Of a stretch of DNA of 64,000 nucleotides, positions 38,570 to 50,303 are shown one piece after another. Position numbers and translations under genes: made by a program. The notes under the pieces were generated by a model, which saw only the letters and a program-made list of their open reading frames with translations, did not search any database and was not told the DNA's origin. Positions within the stretch are counted from its first letter, which is position 1; the number at the start of each line of letters is the position of its first letter. Source of the stretch: Ancistrus triradiatus (Eukaryota > Chordata > Actinopteri > Siluriformes > Loricariidae); the NCBI GenBank assembly GCA_025084515.1, contig JAJAGP010000886.1, positions 186,001 to 250,000 on the forward strand, given 5' to 3'.

Positions 38570-41500
38570 ATTATATATGCATATATGCATTATATATATA
38601 ATATATATATATATTATAATATATATATATATATGCATATATGCATATATGCTCGTGTCACTGCCGCCAGCTACAGTTGTTAAGATGCAAACTTTAAATT
38701 GTCTGTCTTCTCATGTCCGAATTTTGTAAAACCAAATCTGTCCCCGGAACAAGTCTTCCCCTTTAAATCAGTAGTTTTCCTCCTCGCCTTCGCCATCCTT
38801 TATTTCAGTCCTGCACTGTTTTAGCAAAGTGCGAATAATTGAGAATGCCGCGGTATACCCGGCAGGCCCTCTCTAACCTAAATTAAGGGACTCCTTTTGC
38901 ATGCAACCATTAATACCAGTCCCCTTTACTGGGTCCAAGCAGCGAAAATGCAATGGATCAGTGCTAAAAACATTATCACCTTAATGCTTATTTACATTGA
39001 CAGCCTCCTATTAATGAGTTTCTTCTTTTTGTTTTATTCCGTTTAGATTATGTAATTCAATCCTGACTAAATGAATGTTTGATTATGTTGCAGTGATGAA
39101 CCTCTCTACTTTATCAGTACTAACATTTTAGCTGAGTGCACCACTTTTTATGTCTGGACTCGTAGTTTACCTATGCATTTTCTATTCAGATTTTACATCA
39201 CGCGCTACTGATTTACAGGGTGCTACTGCTAATTTTAACGTAAGACTAGTTATTGCTTTTATATATTGGTGCAGAAGTGTTGCTCTTTCTATCACACTCC
39301 TCTCGTATTGGTAACCATGGTAGCGTGACAGCAATAATAACCGGTTACAGATGTGAGAAATGAGTTGATGGCTGCTTATCATAGTGTTGTGGAGATAATT
39401 GCAGTTCTTGGTAATCACATTCTTGAAGAGTTTAATTTTTTGATGAGAACTGGAAGCGCACACAGAAATGCCCACACTTCATGTTCCTAAAAAGAGCCGC
39501 TGTGATTTGGGGGGTGCGCCTGTGGCTGAATGGGTGCCATTTCCGATTATGGCTTTTGGAGCCAACGCTACCGTATTTGTCTTATGCATTCGGCATAAGA
39601 GCCAGCTGGGCCAAAACATTTCAGATGCCAATTAATGACTTGATGATGATTGTTAAATAATTGTGTCGAAGTTTACTATTTATGGCCGTGACACAACAGT
39701 AAACGCACTCAGTTTTAAATGTTATATTCAGGAGGATAACTCTTTACAATAGACTTGGGTCAATAATGAAATTTAGACTGAAAATAACTGATGCAAATTC
39801 ATTTACAAAGAGATAGCTGCGACTGTTAGTGTTGGAGCACGACATTTTCAGGAGTTATAATATTACTATATAGGCTCACTTGTGTCTGGTATAGCTTGTT
39901 GTACCACAGCTATTTTTAATTAGCTATATTAATTAAAATAAAAATGTGGTTATACCGTGGTTACAGTATTTTTACAGCATCACTGCTCCGCTGCTATTTA
40001 AGTTTGAAATTTTCCTGTTAGACTACAGCCGTTCAGGTAATAAGCTAATGTCGTTTTGACCAGAGGTCTGGCCTGACCTTGTGCCTGGTGCACCGTTTGC
40101 AGTCATTCTAAATTATCCTTATTCATCTTGAAGTGCAGAGCGAAGTCCCTCAGCACAGACGCCATGTAACCTAAAAGCATGTACTCTACGATAAAGTGGA
40201 ACTCCTATACCAGAGTTTGTTTCATATACGTACAGTACATCCCGTCTGTCAGACTGAAATATGTTATCATTTTTGAAAGTGATTTGTATGTGTGTAGAAA
40301 ATGAGTAGCTGCTCTTTGTGTGGTGTATACTTAAGTGCAATATTTTGTATTTAATAAAATATAGTAATAATATTATATACTACCATAGACTAGAATGATT
40401 TGTACTGAAGCAGCAGCTAAACATAAAAGAACAAACATGAACAGACATGGAACTTACAAAATCAAAGAACGATAATTTGAATAGTATCGGTGCTTCTATA
40501 ACTTATCGTGATATTCGATATCGATGTTGATTATTGATCCAAGTCTGTTTAAAAACGTTTACTCTCCTACTGCGGAATTGTGTAGGTGCTTTACTACTTT
40601 GAAATACTTGACTGTTGTATTGTTTTGGGATTTTTGGGTTTCTGAGATTTGATTTCATTTTTTTTTAAACTGATTGTGCCTTTGAGCCTCAAACTCCCTT
40701 TGTATTCTCCCAAGCTTCCATCTAGTGTAGTCTGATAGTGACAGATGTTTGGAGATGGTCGGTCATGAGTGGTGGTGAACGCGAGTTTCTTTCTTTTTTT
40801 TGTTTGTTTTTTTTAAACGGACTAATCCACCATTGTTTAGCATTTGCTATTTAATCCAACGCAAACACAATTTATTTTCATTGAACAATGAAATCAATAG
40901 AATTAATAATTCAGAAACATATTCAACAGTCCCTTTTGAGGAGTGTTCTACTTTATATCCTTTCTCGTGGGTGAGTGCTCACAGCTTAGCTTCGAATTGA
41001 CTCTGGTCAGCAATTGACCATCTGCTTAATGGTCCGTGGTCCAAGCAAGTAAGCGTTGGTGGATGTGCCAGACAGTTTGTCCATGGGTTACAATACCAGT
41101 AGTAGTTCACTTATCTCTTATACTGTCATAGTATGGTATGGTGGATTTTCACCTTGTTCTCAACCAAAAGGGCAAATTATCTCACGTTTGTCCATAAGGT
41201 TATTGTTGTAACGAGATCATGTCTGGCACCGCCAGACACACGATGCAACCACGGCACTATTCAGTTCAGATTACACACTCTGAATGACTTACTGGTGTCT
41301 AAGGCTATATAATTTGTATGAAAACATTTGTTTGTTCCTTGTTGTGGCATATATAAAGGGCTACAGTGTTATTTCACTCAGCAGGTGATGGGTTTGACAG
41401 TAATGAGCTGCTCCTTGTGGCCGAAAGGACACACTGTGAATTTTTGTGCCAAAATCAGTATTTGGTAGTGCAGCTTCTGATTGTTGGCCTTGCGTTTAAC

Positions 41501-44500
41501 AGCTGCTGTTTTGGACTTGATTCTAGCATTTCTCTATCTGTATGGTGAATTCTGAGGGCTAGTTGTTATATATGCAAGGTGTTAAATCATTAGCATGAAC
41601 TCGTTAGTGTTAATTCCGGTTGGTTTGATGAGGAGTAAACATAGCATGCAGGTGACTGTATTTTATTAAGCAAATATTATTTCATGTCTGCTATTAAAAG
41701 CCCAGTGACAGTTTCATTTCAAGTGGCTGTTACTGATTACCTTTGAACTATAATTTATTACAACCATTGAACAGTCCCGCTGGGCGTGACCCACACTGAG
41801 ACAGGAGTGGGTTTATTTATAGTGGTGTGGCCATCACTGTACCCTGGAAATTAGTATTAGAGCATTGGTTTTGTCTTCTGTTCGTGCTTAGCTGCTGAAA
41901 TAAACCACCATCATTTAATCCAAATGTATATCAGACTGGTTAGAGATTGTGTGGAATGAATGTATACAACAAGTCTCAATCTAATTCATAATCTACAGTA
42001 ATAACGATAGTCATGCCCCTTTGAATGACCAGCAGTCGTTCTGTGTTCTCCATTGATGGGCGTAGTAACTCCCATCACCCTGACCAAGAAAAACAAGAAA
42101 CAACCCAATAATATAATGGGCAGATTTTGTTCTTGTTTGTTCTTAGTTGATGCCTGTTAAAAATAGGTGGGACTCGAGAAGGAATAACAAACTATAGGTA
42201 TTAGTGATGCACTGAAATGCAAAAACTGATATTGAAATTTTGAACATACTGAGTTTTTGATTTTTTTTAATTTATTATTATTTAAGTGTGACATAATAAC
42301 ACACACACACACTGCCTGGCCAAAAAAAAAGGTCACCACCTGGATTTAACTAATCATATAGGTAAGAGCCTCCCATCAGATAATTACTGCATTGGTGATT
42401 GTGTTTCAGCTGGCCTGGCAAACACGTTTTATTTTAACCCTTACTACCCCAGTGAGTAGCTTCTCATTTGTTAAACAACCATGTCGAAAGACACATCCTG
42501 TGGAAAAGATGTTAATCTGTTTCAGAAGGGTCAAATTATTGGCATGCATCGAGCAGAGAAACATCTAAGGAGATTCCTGAAACTACTAAAATCGGGTTAA
42601 GAACTGTCCAACGCATTATTAAATGTGGAAGGACAGCAGGGAAACATCATCTTCGAGGAAGGAATGTGGTCGCAAAAAAATCTTGAATGATCATGATCGG
42701 CGATCACTTAAAGATTTGGTGAAATCAAATCGTAGAAAAACAACAGTAGAACTCAGGGATATGTTTAATAGTGAAAGAGCATTTCCACACGAACAATGCA
42801 AAGGGAACTCAAGGGGTTGGGACTTAACAACTGTGTAGCCTTAAGAAAACCACTTGTCAGTGAGGCTAACTGAGCATAAAGATTGGAGTCTGGAGCAATG
42901 GAAGAAGGTCATGTGGTTTTAGTTCAGATTTACCTTGTTCCAGAGTGATGGGCATATCAGGGTAAGAAGAGAGGTGACTGAAGTGATGCACCCATCATGT
43001 TCCTACCGTACAAGCCTGTGGGGCCAGTGCTATGGTCTGTGGTTGCTGCAGTTGGTCAGGTCTAGGTTCAGCAATGTTATGTCCCCAAAGAATGAGGTCA
43101 GCTGACTACTTGAATATACTGAACGACCAGGTTATTCCATCAATGGAGTTGTTCTTCCATGATGGCACGGGCATATTCCAAGATGACAATGCCAGGATTC
43201 ATCAGGCTCCAATTATGAAAGAGTGGTTTGGCCACCACAGAGTCCAGACCTGAACCCCATAGAGAATCTTTAGGATGTGCTGGAGAAGACTTTGTGCAGT
43301 GGTCCAAATCTCCCATCGTCAGTACAAGACCTTGGGGAAAATATTAACGCAACTCTGGACATAAATAAATGCTGTGATATTGCAGAAGCTTGTGGAAATG
43401 ATGCCACAGCAAATGCATGCCATAATCAAAGCTAAAGGCAGTCCAACGATGTGTGGGCATGTGATTGTGAGATGGTATTGAAGGAAACAAAGTTTTTATT
43501 AATTTTAAATGAGCCTCAAATACCCCTAATCCAGGCTTGTGCTGCCAGCATATTGGTTCCTCTTACCTGTCCCCACATTTCCATAAACACACTTTTTGCT
43601 GTTTAAACTTGTTGCATTTGGGGGCCGATTCATGTGTATGAAGGATAAGTGCTATCTTTAAAGGAGAGCATGAGGACTGCCAAAACCTTCTTATACCGAG
43701 GTCAAACCTTTGTTCCCTTGATCCAATTTCTTTGCTATCTGCATTCCTTTCCGCTCTCGAACCCCCGACTTGCTGTTAATTTTCTAGTCAAATGTTTTTC
43801 CACTTCCTTTTATCCAAAATCAGTAAGTACTATTTCTGGATGAAAATTTCAGTGCATCTCTACTAATTATAGCATCAGGGTGTTTTACAGTATATGACCA
43901 GGATGGAATGTATTGCTTTAAAATTTGCATGTGAAATAATCATGTTATTAAGCATCATAGTCACTGGGTAGTACGTTATTTTCTTGATGGACAGGACAAA
44001 TGATGCTGGTCCCTGCCATATTAGCAGCGTTGTAATAATTGACAAAACGATAAGGCCTAAAGACTTGTCGCTGCTTGATTTGTGGCTGTTTGGTTTTATG
44101 AAGGCAATCATTTCGTATTAAACACACACATGCTGGTTGCACTCTCCAACCTGGCAGCTTAGGGCGTCTTTGCTGGCAAAAAAGCTGTGAAACAAATCAA
44201 GCACTTTGTTAATATTTGTGAGCACTAAGTCCGAGGTCCAAGTCTGATTCCTTTGGTGAAATTCATGGGTAGAAATACTGAATGGTACAAGTTTTAGGCT
44301 TAGTGCAGGAGAATCCTTAGACTGATCTCAGTTAACACTAATAACCTTGCATGCCATTTTGAAGAGATTTTCTACAGCGGTACGACTGGGGGTTAGATGT
44401 CTTTTGGAACTGGGTGTATAGCCTGCAAGTCTCATTCTCAGCATTTATTTTGGAACAATGGGCTTGGGTGGCTTTTGATCGTTTACACCAGTTTAATCAG

Positions 44501-47500
44501 CTTGATTGTTTACACACAATGACATGAAGTTCCGTTCTAATCTAATTTATCATTTGTGTGTGTTATTTAGGCTGTATTTATGCCTTTGCTTATTAATGCA
44601 TATAATTATGGTGTGCCTTTGCGCTAGATTCAGCATATATACAGTAGTGTACAGTAGTCACTGTTAGGATCTTTGAACATCAAACTTAAATCAAAGCGTG
44701 TTAATGCAAGATAGGAATCAGTTTGTTCTGATCTGTGTCATGTTTATGTAAGTGCTTTTAAAATGACAATAAATCAGTTTTTTAAAGAAAAGCCCATGTC
44801 TTTGTTTCTTTTTGACTGACATGTTGTTAATTCATGTTAATTGGATAAAGTTCATCTGAGATGCTAATTACTTTGGTGTTGCATCTCTCAACTAAATTGG
44901 AGAGAAACAAGCCAGCTAAAAGGAAACGAGACAAGCACGGATATTCTTAATCTTAATTACCGGTCTGCACTTTGTGTTCACGTTGTTCATATTCGGATAT
45001 TTTAGCTACATGATTAACTTTTCTTGTACGTAACAGATGCCGTGTAGTTCACATGTACCAGTTGTTTATTTCGCAACCTTTTCCTGTTTGGAACACAAGC
45101 CTGGTTTATGCTTCCTTCCAAAGCCTTCAGTTGGCATGATATTGGCGAAGTAGTTTGGAAAGCCGCACTCGATAACCACAAACTGCCTCTAGTAGTTTGC
45201 CAGTACAGGTATTCGCCATTTAACGTCCACGTTATGTTCTGTGACCGGACGTTAGTTTGGATGTTTTGCTAGTGTTTTACTTTAAACAATAATATTAATT
45301 CAAACACAATGAGAGAAAAGTATTACTGTACAGTACAGCAGTTCTTATCTTTGTATCTTTTAAAACTCGAAACACTTACTGAAAATGAAAAACTAGAACG
45401 ATACCATGTTTTTCTGCCTTTCAAGACTGCGATTCTCTCTTCTGTCAGCAGGTGTTGCAAGGGTTCATTCGTACTACGTTTCTGCCATTCAGATGTGAAT
45501 TGGATATGCAAGACAGATTTTTATTTCCTATTAATTCTTAAGGCCATGAAAGCAAACAAACATAGATAGAATGCAGCAGGGTTGTAAATTGTGTATTCGG
45601 GTAAGTATGAACATGGTGAAAGCTAGCCTAGTACTATAGCAGCCAGAAGAGCATGTGATAAAGCTTCTGAGGTTGTAAATTCTGAATCATTTGGATCACT
45701 TAAACCGCATAAATTTGAGTGAGTCCTCTGTTTTCCAGACAGTGAGATGCAGCTCTGAGAGTAAAGCTCTTCTGCTCTCTTTCTCTGTCCCAGGAACACA
45801 GGCGCCCCTGGGGGCGAATTTTGGCACTCCCTTTGCCTCGGGCATGGGCACTAGTATGGGCTCTACCAGCCTTGGAGGTACCCCTATTTTACACTACCCT
45901 CTCAGCTTCCAGCATTTCACTGCATTCATGCATTCAGTGGCTTGCAGAGTCCATATATTCACATATCAGTGGTACATGTGAGGCAGAGACAGCCTGGGCA
46001 TGGTTCCTGTTTAAATAACAATGTCAAATAACCTGCATTGCTCTTTTTATTCTATCCCCATTTATCTTCTGTAGATGTGCATTTATCATTGATCTGTTCT
46101 GTTTTGTAAGAGGAATGCTAGTGAATATGTGTGAGCCACCATTAAGCCCTGTCCCGCTCTGTCTCTCGGCAGCTTTTGGTAGCGGCCCAGCATTCGGGGC
46201 TACGGCGACAGGAGGCTCATCGTTCGGTTTTTCCGCTAACAAGCCATCTGGAGGGAGCTTGAGCGCAGGTGTGTTTCATAGCACCCTCCTCCCTTGATCT
46301 CACACCATCACAAGCTCAGCATTACTAACGCCTTATCTTCCTCGGTCCATGTCTACCTTTCAGTTGGATCGAAAGCAGTAGCTCTGCACACAGGGTTTTC
46401 CATTTCTGGTTATGACTACTGCTGCTCAGTTAATCATAAGACCAGGCTTTCTGGCATAATTAAGGCAACAATATTAGCTAGCTTAATTGGTCAAAACAAA
46501 AGATCAGGATTGTTTCACTCTGAATTATATCACAAGCTTTTCACATTCTAACAGTCTGTTTGCTTTTACTTGGTTATTTATTTTACTTGGTCATTTTATT
46601 TCCGTCTGGATCATCCATATCCATATCATCCAGGATTAAATCCACCTAGCTCACCAGTGCTCAGATCATTTTAGAGGCGTCTAGTGTTTGAGGGTGGGGA
46701 GGTTTTTGACTACTTGCCGTAGGACTTTTAGTACACAAGTCCAGGGCATATCCCGAAGCTATTAAAGAAAGCTTTAAACAAGTCACTACAGCATGTCATT
46801 GTACTAGATTTATGGCCAAACTTAATTCACTTCTTCTGTTGCAAATTCATGAGAGAAGCAGAAAAATGCACTGGCTGATTAAAGGGGGGATTATACTGGC
46901 ATCTACAGGTTTCATTTCAGTACAGCTACATGTGATGCAAACCTCTGGGTTCTTGAGAATACAGCCCACTAATAACTCGCTTGTCCTGTGGCAATTTTAT
47001 TACCGTCTGGATGCAGGACGAAAGCATCACAGACGATCCACTGATACACGAATTGAATTTGAATAGAGCTATTACAAACCTAGCTATTACAAAACAGTGG
47101 AACAAAAAAGGCTAAACTGCCAGATATCCCAATTAAGAACCAGGAGAGCTGAAGAGATCCATAGAGGTTGAAATCCTATGTTTGTCCCACAAATATCTCA
47201 GTGCTTTTTTGACTTGTAACAATATGTGTGAAGCCTAATGGAAGTAAAATGATTTTTCAACCTGCAATAAAACAGTTACTCTGAAACTGGCTGAGTAACT
47301 GGCAACGAGTAGTTTTTATAATATAATAGTATTTATAAAAGCATGCAGTTCTGTTGTGAACCATACACCTTTGTAGACCACAGGATGTTAGAGGCTAAAC
47401 TGTTATTACATTTTGTAATGAACTATTCTGCATTATTCTGAGCTTTCACTAAAGTTGAAGGTATTACTCCATGGTTTTTACTTAGTGAATTGGCAGAACT

Positions 47501-47785
47501 AAAAAGAAGAATAATTATCTGTCTATATATATAAGAATGTCCCAATGCGTCCTGTGCTGTTGTGCTCTAACGTCAACTCCTTGAGTGTAATATTCTCATT
47601 CTGCTCTTCATCCAGGGTTCGGAACCTCCAGCACCTCAGGCTTTAACTTCAGTAATCCGGGCATCAATGCATCAGCTGGCCTCACCTTTGGCGTGTCTAC
47701 TACCCCGAGCGCGGGCTTCGGCACGGGACCGACCATGCTGCAGCTTAAAAAGCCTCCAGCAGGCAACAAGAGGGGCAAAAGATAG
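28860..47785 (+). CDS. nup58: NUP58 (NUPL1), FG nucleoporin of the central channel, complete
   Basis: NUP58 forms the NUP62-NUP54-NUP58 channel complex of the nuclear pore (family knowledge). Exons: 28860-28939, 29557-29708, 30217-30249, 30433-30702, 30791-30959, 31287-31352, 31433-31607, 31973-32052, 32512-32630, 34420-34502, 34896-35091, 45794-45877, 46173-46268, 47616-47785. These total 1773 nt, or 590 codons plus TAG; the human protein is about 599 residues. Every junction is GT-AG and every phase matches. The N-terminal part (exons 1-5) is rich in Gly, Ser, Thr and FG/GLG repeats (starts MSGFNFGTNTLSSS). The middle (exons 6-11) is the helical coiled-coil segment (KFVKEQKQVQEEISRMSSKA, QQYRQQIEELENHL). 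The C-terminal part (exons 12-14) has FG repeats and ends PPAGNKRGKR. There are no stops or frameshifts. Intron 11 is 10.7 kb and contains the second N gap. Confidence 0.97.
30977..31165 (-). mobile_element. tRNA-derived SINE copy, NUP58 intron 5
   Basis: Read on the minus strand it starts with a tRNA-like head (GTGGTAGCCTAGC-type A box, then GGATTCAAATCCCAC-type B box). It ends in a tail related to TAAGTCGCTCTGGATAAGGG and CTGCTAAATGCTG. The tail end lies about 17 bp after the donor of exon 5 (GTAAGT at 30960). Confidence 0.85.
31612..31787 (-). mobile_element. tRNA-derived SINE copy, NUP58 intron 6/7 region
   Basis: Same family and orientation as the copy at 30977. Its tail begins about 4 bp after the donor dinucleotide of the NUP58 exon ending at 31607. 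The head carries the GGTTAAAGGACTGGAC-type A box region and a GGGTTCAAGTCCCACG-like B box when read on the minus strand. Slightly diverged (GTCACCC in place of GCGCCC in the tail). Confidence 0.85.
33007..34052 (+). mobile_element. hAT element with intact 8-bp target duplication, NUP58 intron 9
   Basis: The ends are exact: TAGGGCTGCAAC at 33007 and its reverse complement GTTGCAGCCCTA ending at 34052. They are flanked by the identical 8-mer ATTGCAAT at 32999-33006 and 34053-34060. The subterminal zones are rich in ATCGAT-like words. The inside holds only a transposase remnant: 33518-33796 reads YPILVKLAKSYLCIPGASTL then SERLFSAAGNIVSKKR, the hAT C-terminal dimerisation region. A retroelement-like piece is present near 33788. 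It is a 1046-bp non-autonomous copy in NUP58 intron 9. Confidence 0.95.
35604..35770 (+). mobile_element. Degenerate tRNA-derived SINE, NUP58 intron 11
   Basis: The head is GGGTGGCGCAGAGGATAAGG and the tail contains CAACCCACAATTGCTTTGAT and TTCGCTCTGGATAGGAGTAT. The B box region is lost, so this is an old copy. Confidence 0.7.
36131..36230. other. Assembly gap, 100 N
   Basis: Exactly 100 N inside NUP58 intron 11. The flanks are a GGGAGGGGAGAGAGG purine run and a T run. NUP58 exons on both sides read in phase, so this join appears correct. Confidence 0.98.
38472..38652. repeat. Imperfect (AT)n array with ATGCATAT units
   Basis: About 180 bp of TA/AT repeats broken by TATTATA and ATATGCATATATGC units, in NUP58 intron 11. 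The sequence is self-complementary throughout and prone to cruciforms, slippage and misassembly. Confidence 0.95.
42309..43510 (+). mobile_element. Tc1-like element, third family, right end missing (NUP58 intron 11)
   Basis: The left end is CACTGCCTGGCCAAAAAAAA then AGGTCACC. A transposase start is visible at 42481 (MSKDTSCGKDVNLFQKGQII), with frame breaks soon after. Later pieces are at 42623-42838 and 43032-43253 (RSADYLNILNDQVIPSMELF, then FQDDNARIHQAP, the second Asp block). Translation fades near 43460, and no inverted copy of the left end is found after it. Confidence 0.85.
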
Positions 47786-48680
47786 AAGCGCTGCTGTGAA
47801 AGGATTGAAGGGAATTTAGGCGTCAATATTAGTGTCAGATCTCTATTTTTGATGGATATGCTTAATGGAAATGTTTTGAGCATTGTTGAGGATGTTTTCT
47901 GTTTTTTTGCTTGTACATTTGTGCGATTGCTGTATTGTGACTGTGTGGAACTAACATTATGCAGGATGGACTTGAGGCTACGCTTCACTGTGGAGCTGTT
48001 TGGTTTGGTCACTTGATTTGCTCCTCTCTTCTCTGTGAATATACAGTGGGGCAAAAGTCTGAGAGCACTAATGAAAATGTGACCGTTTTGCAATACAAAT
48101 CATAATCAGCTTAACAATTTGATTGAAACGTTGAATCTAGAGCAAAAAAAAATCTGAATTTATTAATATTTGGTATCTTCTACCTTTTGTTGTAATGACA
48201 GCGTGAACTAGAGCATGGACTCCTTGAGTATTCGCAGAATCTGCTTCAAAAGAGCGTCTTGTAAAGTTACTGAATGCTTGGACTTCTCTGTCTTCAAGTG
48301 CCCCCATAAATGCTTGCTGGAATTTAGGTTAGATGACCCTGTAGGAAAGTTTTTTTTTTTGTTTGTTTGTTTGGTTTTTTTTTCTCCTCCACAAAGATCC
48401 AAACCAGAATTCTCTCTAGTGCTCTCAGACTTTTGGCCTCCAATGTGCATCAGTCCACCTAGCATGTTAGCTCTCGTCTACATTAGCTTACGATATGCTC
48501 TATTCCTTTTTGATATGTTTCATGTGGTGTCAACCCGAATGAAAATTGTTTATATGGTCCTAGCTGCTGTCTTGTTTTGTCCGTCGTATTGTTACCACCA
48601 GACCTTTTTCTAGACTTTATGTGCAGACTGGTATTTTTCAACTTGCAAGAGCTTTAACAATAAAAAGGAAACCATTTCTC
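47786..48680 (+). terminator. nup58: NUP58 3' untranslated region and polyadenylation signal
   Basis: After the TAG at 47783-47785 the first convincing AATAAA is at 48659-48664, followed by a T-rich stretch. The predicted 3' UTR is about 0.9 kb and includes the MITE at 48052-48435. Confidence 0.65.
48052..48435 (+). mobile_element. MITE in the NUP58 3' untranslated region
   Basis: Perfect 19-bp terminal inverted repeats: CAAAAGTCTGAGAGCACTA at 48052-48070 and its reverse complement at 48417-48435. The outward bases (CAGTGGGG before the left arm) resemble Tc1-like termini. The 384-bp body has no transposase of useful length. It lies between the NUP58 stop codon (47783-47785) and the AATAAA at 48659, so it should be part of the mRNA. 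Confidence 0.85.
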
Positions 48681-48720
48681 TAATCTATTTTGGGATGTTA
48701 TTTGAAGTACATTTGGGGTG

Positions 48721-48820
48721 AGCAAATAACTGCTGCTCAGGTGGCACAGCCATTAACTTATGAGCATAAGTTAACATAACATAGTTGACTGCTGTGCCAC
48801 CTGAGCAGCAGTTATTTGCT
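48721..48820. repeat. Perfect 30-bp inverted repeat with nested 10-bp palindrome
   Basis: Arms 48721-48750 and 48791-48820 are exact reverse complements. The 40-nt spacer contains a second perfect inverted repeat, TTAACTTATG at 48753-48762 with CATAAGTTAA at 48765-48774. It lies about 60 bp after the NUP58 polyadenylation signal. The GCTCAGGTGGCACAGC core resembles a SINE head. Confidence 0.97.
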
Positions 48821-49299
48821 ATTAGCAGCAGTTATAAAGTGACCTAAACCTAGGCCCAGGTTCAACTTTCAGTAGTCTTCTGGACAGGTTGGCTGTTGCA
48901 TGCAGGCTATGGCTGAGGGAGAGAAGACTGTCCACGGGATCATCCCCAGTGCAGCAACAGCAAGCCCCTACACCCCTACGATGATACTGGTATCCAGTCC
49001 AATTAATATAGAGGAACATTTAATTACAGACCATTACCTTTTACTAGTGGCTCAATCAAGACAGAAATGTATTAACTGACCAGTTCCAGCAGCCACGAAT
49101 GTTATGACATATGAACGAAGATAGATTTATTAGCATTTGGAAGTCCCGACGATGTTTACCCAAGGATAAACTCCTTCTGTTCCTCTTTGTTGTTCAGTGT
49201 TGCGTTGAATGTACTATGAGCTCAGCACCCCGTTTTGCATAGTCAACTCACATCAGCATCAATGATTATATACATGTTACATACACACCAGGAAAATTT

Positions 49300-49860
49300 A
49301 GAGAGACCAATTAACCTAATACATGTACATCTTTGTAATGTGGGAGGAATGCCGAGTACCTGGAGAAAACCTATAAGGACACAGAGAGGACTGCAAAATC
49401 CACACAATCTGCCAAACTCTTGACGTTCATCACACCGTAGGTTCTTAAAGAAGAAAGTCTAGGTTTATAGCCATGGCAACAAACAGGTTTTATGTATTTG
49501 ATGATGAAAAAGAGGTGCAGCTGCTTAAGTGGCGTAAGTTCCTCACAATCCTTACATATTAAAAAATATTTTCCAACAGCTACAAAGTCATGAGTGTTAA
49601 AAGTGAGATTGAACATCAGTTTGAGCAAGTGAAAAATGATACATTTTTACAGTATGTTTAATTTTTTCCATCGATATCACTGGCACCCTAAAAGCACCCA
49701 CTATCTCGTACCATTGTGATTGTTTTCTAGATCTAGGAGGAAACCCTGGAGAGAACATACAAACTCCACACAGGCAGCGACCAGGCTGGAACTCAAACCC
49801 ATGTCTCTGGAGCTGTAAGATGAAAGCACTAACTTGATAAAATACTTGACTTTAACTTAC
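49300..49860. repeat. Two fragments of one dispersed repeat
   Basis: GTGGGAGGAATGCCGAGTAC then CTGGAGAAAACC (about 49340-49372) and AGGAGGAAACCCTGGAGAGA then ACATACAAACTCCACACAGG (about 49736-49775) are pieces of the same widespread vertebrate repeat wording. They lie in the NUP58-ZDHHC20 intergenic region. Confidence 0.5.
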
Positions 49861-50303
49861 TATTCATGACTTGAGACTTGACTCAGAACTGAGACAACTG
49901 ACTTGATTTTATTGAGATGTTTCTTCAGTTTTGTGTTTAGCTGTATTACCTTCATCTTGCAGTATTGTTCAAATGAAGACCAAATGTCCATAATTTTAAA
50001 GTCCATAAGATTTAAATACTGAAACTGGAGGTAAAGCGTTGTAATTCCATACGACTTGACTTATAGCAGGGACTTAACTTGAGTTACTTGAGTATTACCT
50101 CAGGAACTTAGGACTTGCTTCCACCTCTTCCATAAAGTGAATTGGTTGGTTAATCACATCCCGTTGTTTGAATTCACATAGTGTAATTTGCAAGGGCTTA
50201 CATGTTTTCCAGAGGAGAAATATCTGGGCTAAAACGGGTTAATGATGATTAGCTGAGGTTTACCGGGGCTGCTGACTGACTACTGTATTGTGTTTAGATA
50301 AAG

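Larger units (their letters stand above)
35092..45793 (+). other. NUP58 intron 11, 10.7 kb
   Basis: It separates the exon encoding the end of the helical rod (TLTQQQQPATG) from the first C-terminal FG exon. It contains a SINE, the second N gap, the AT array and a Tc1-like element. No additional exon or nested gene is supported. Confidence 0.7.
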
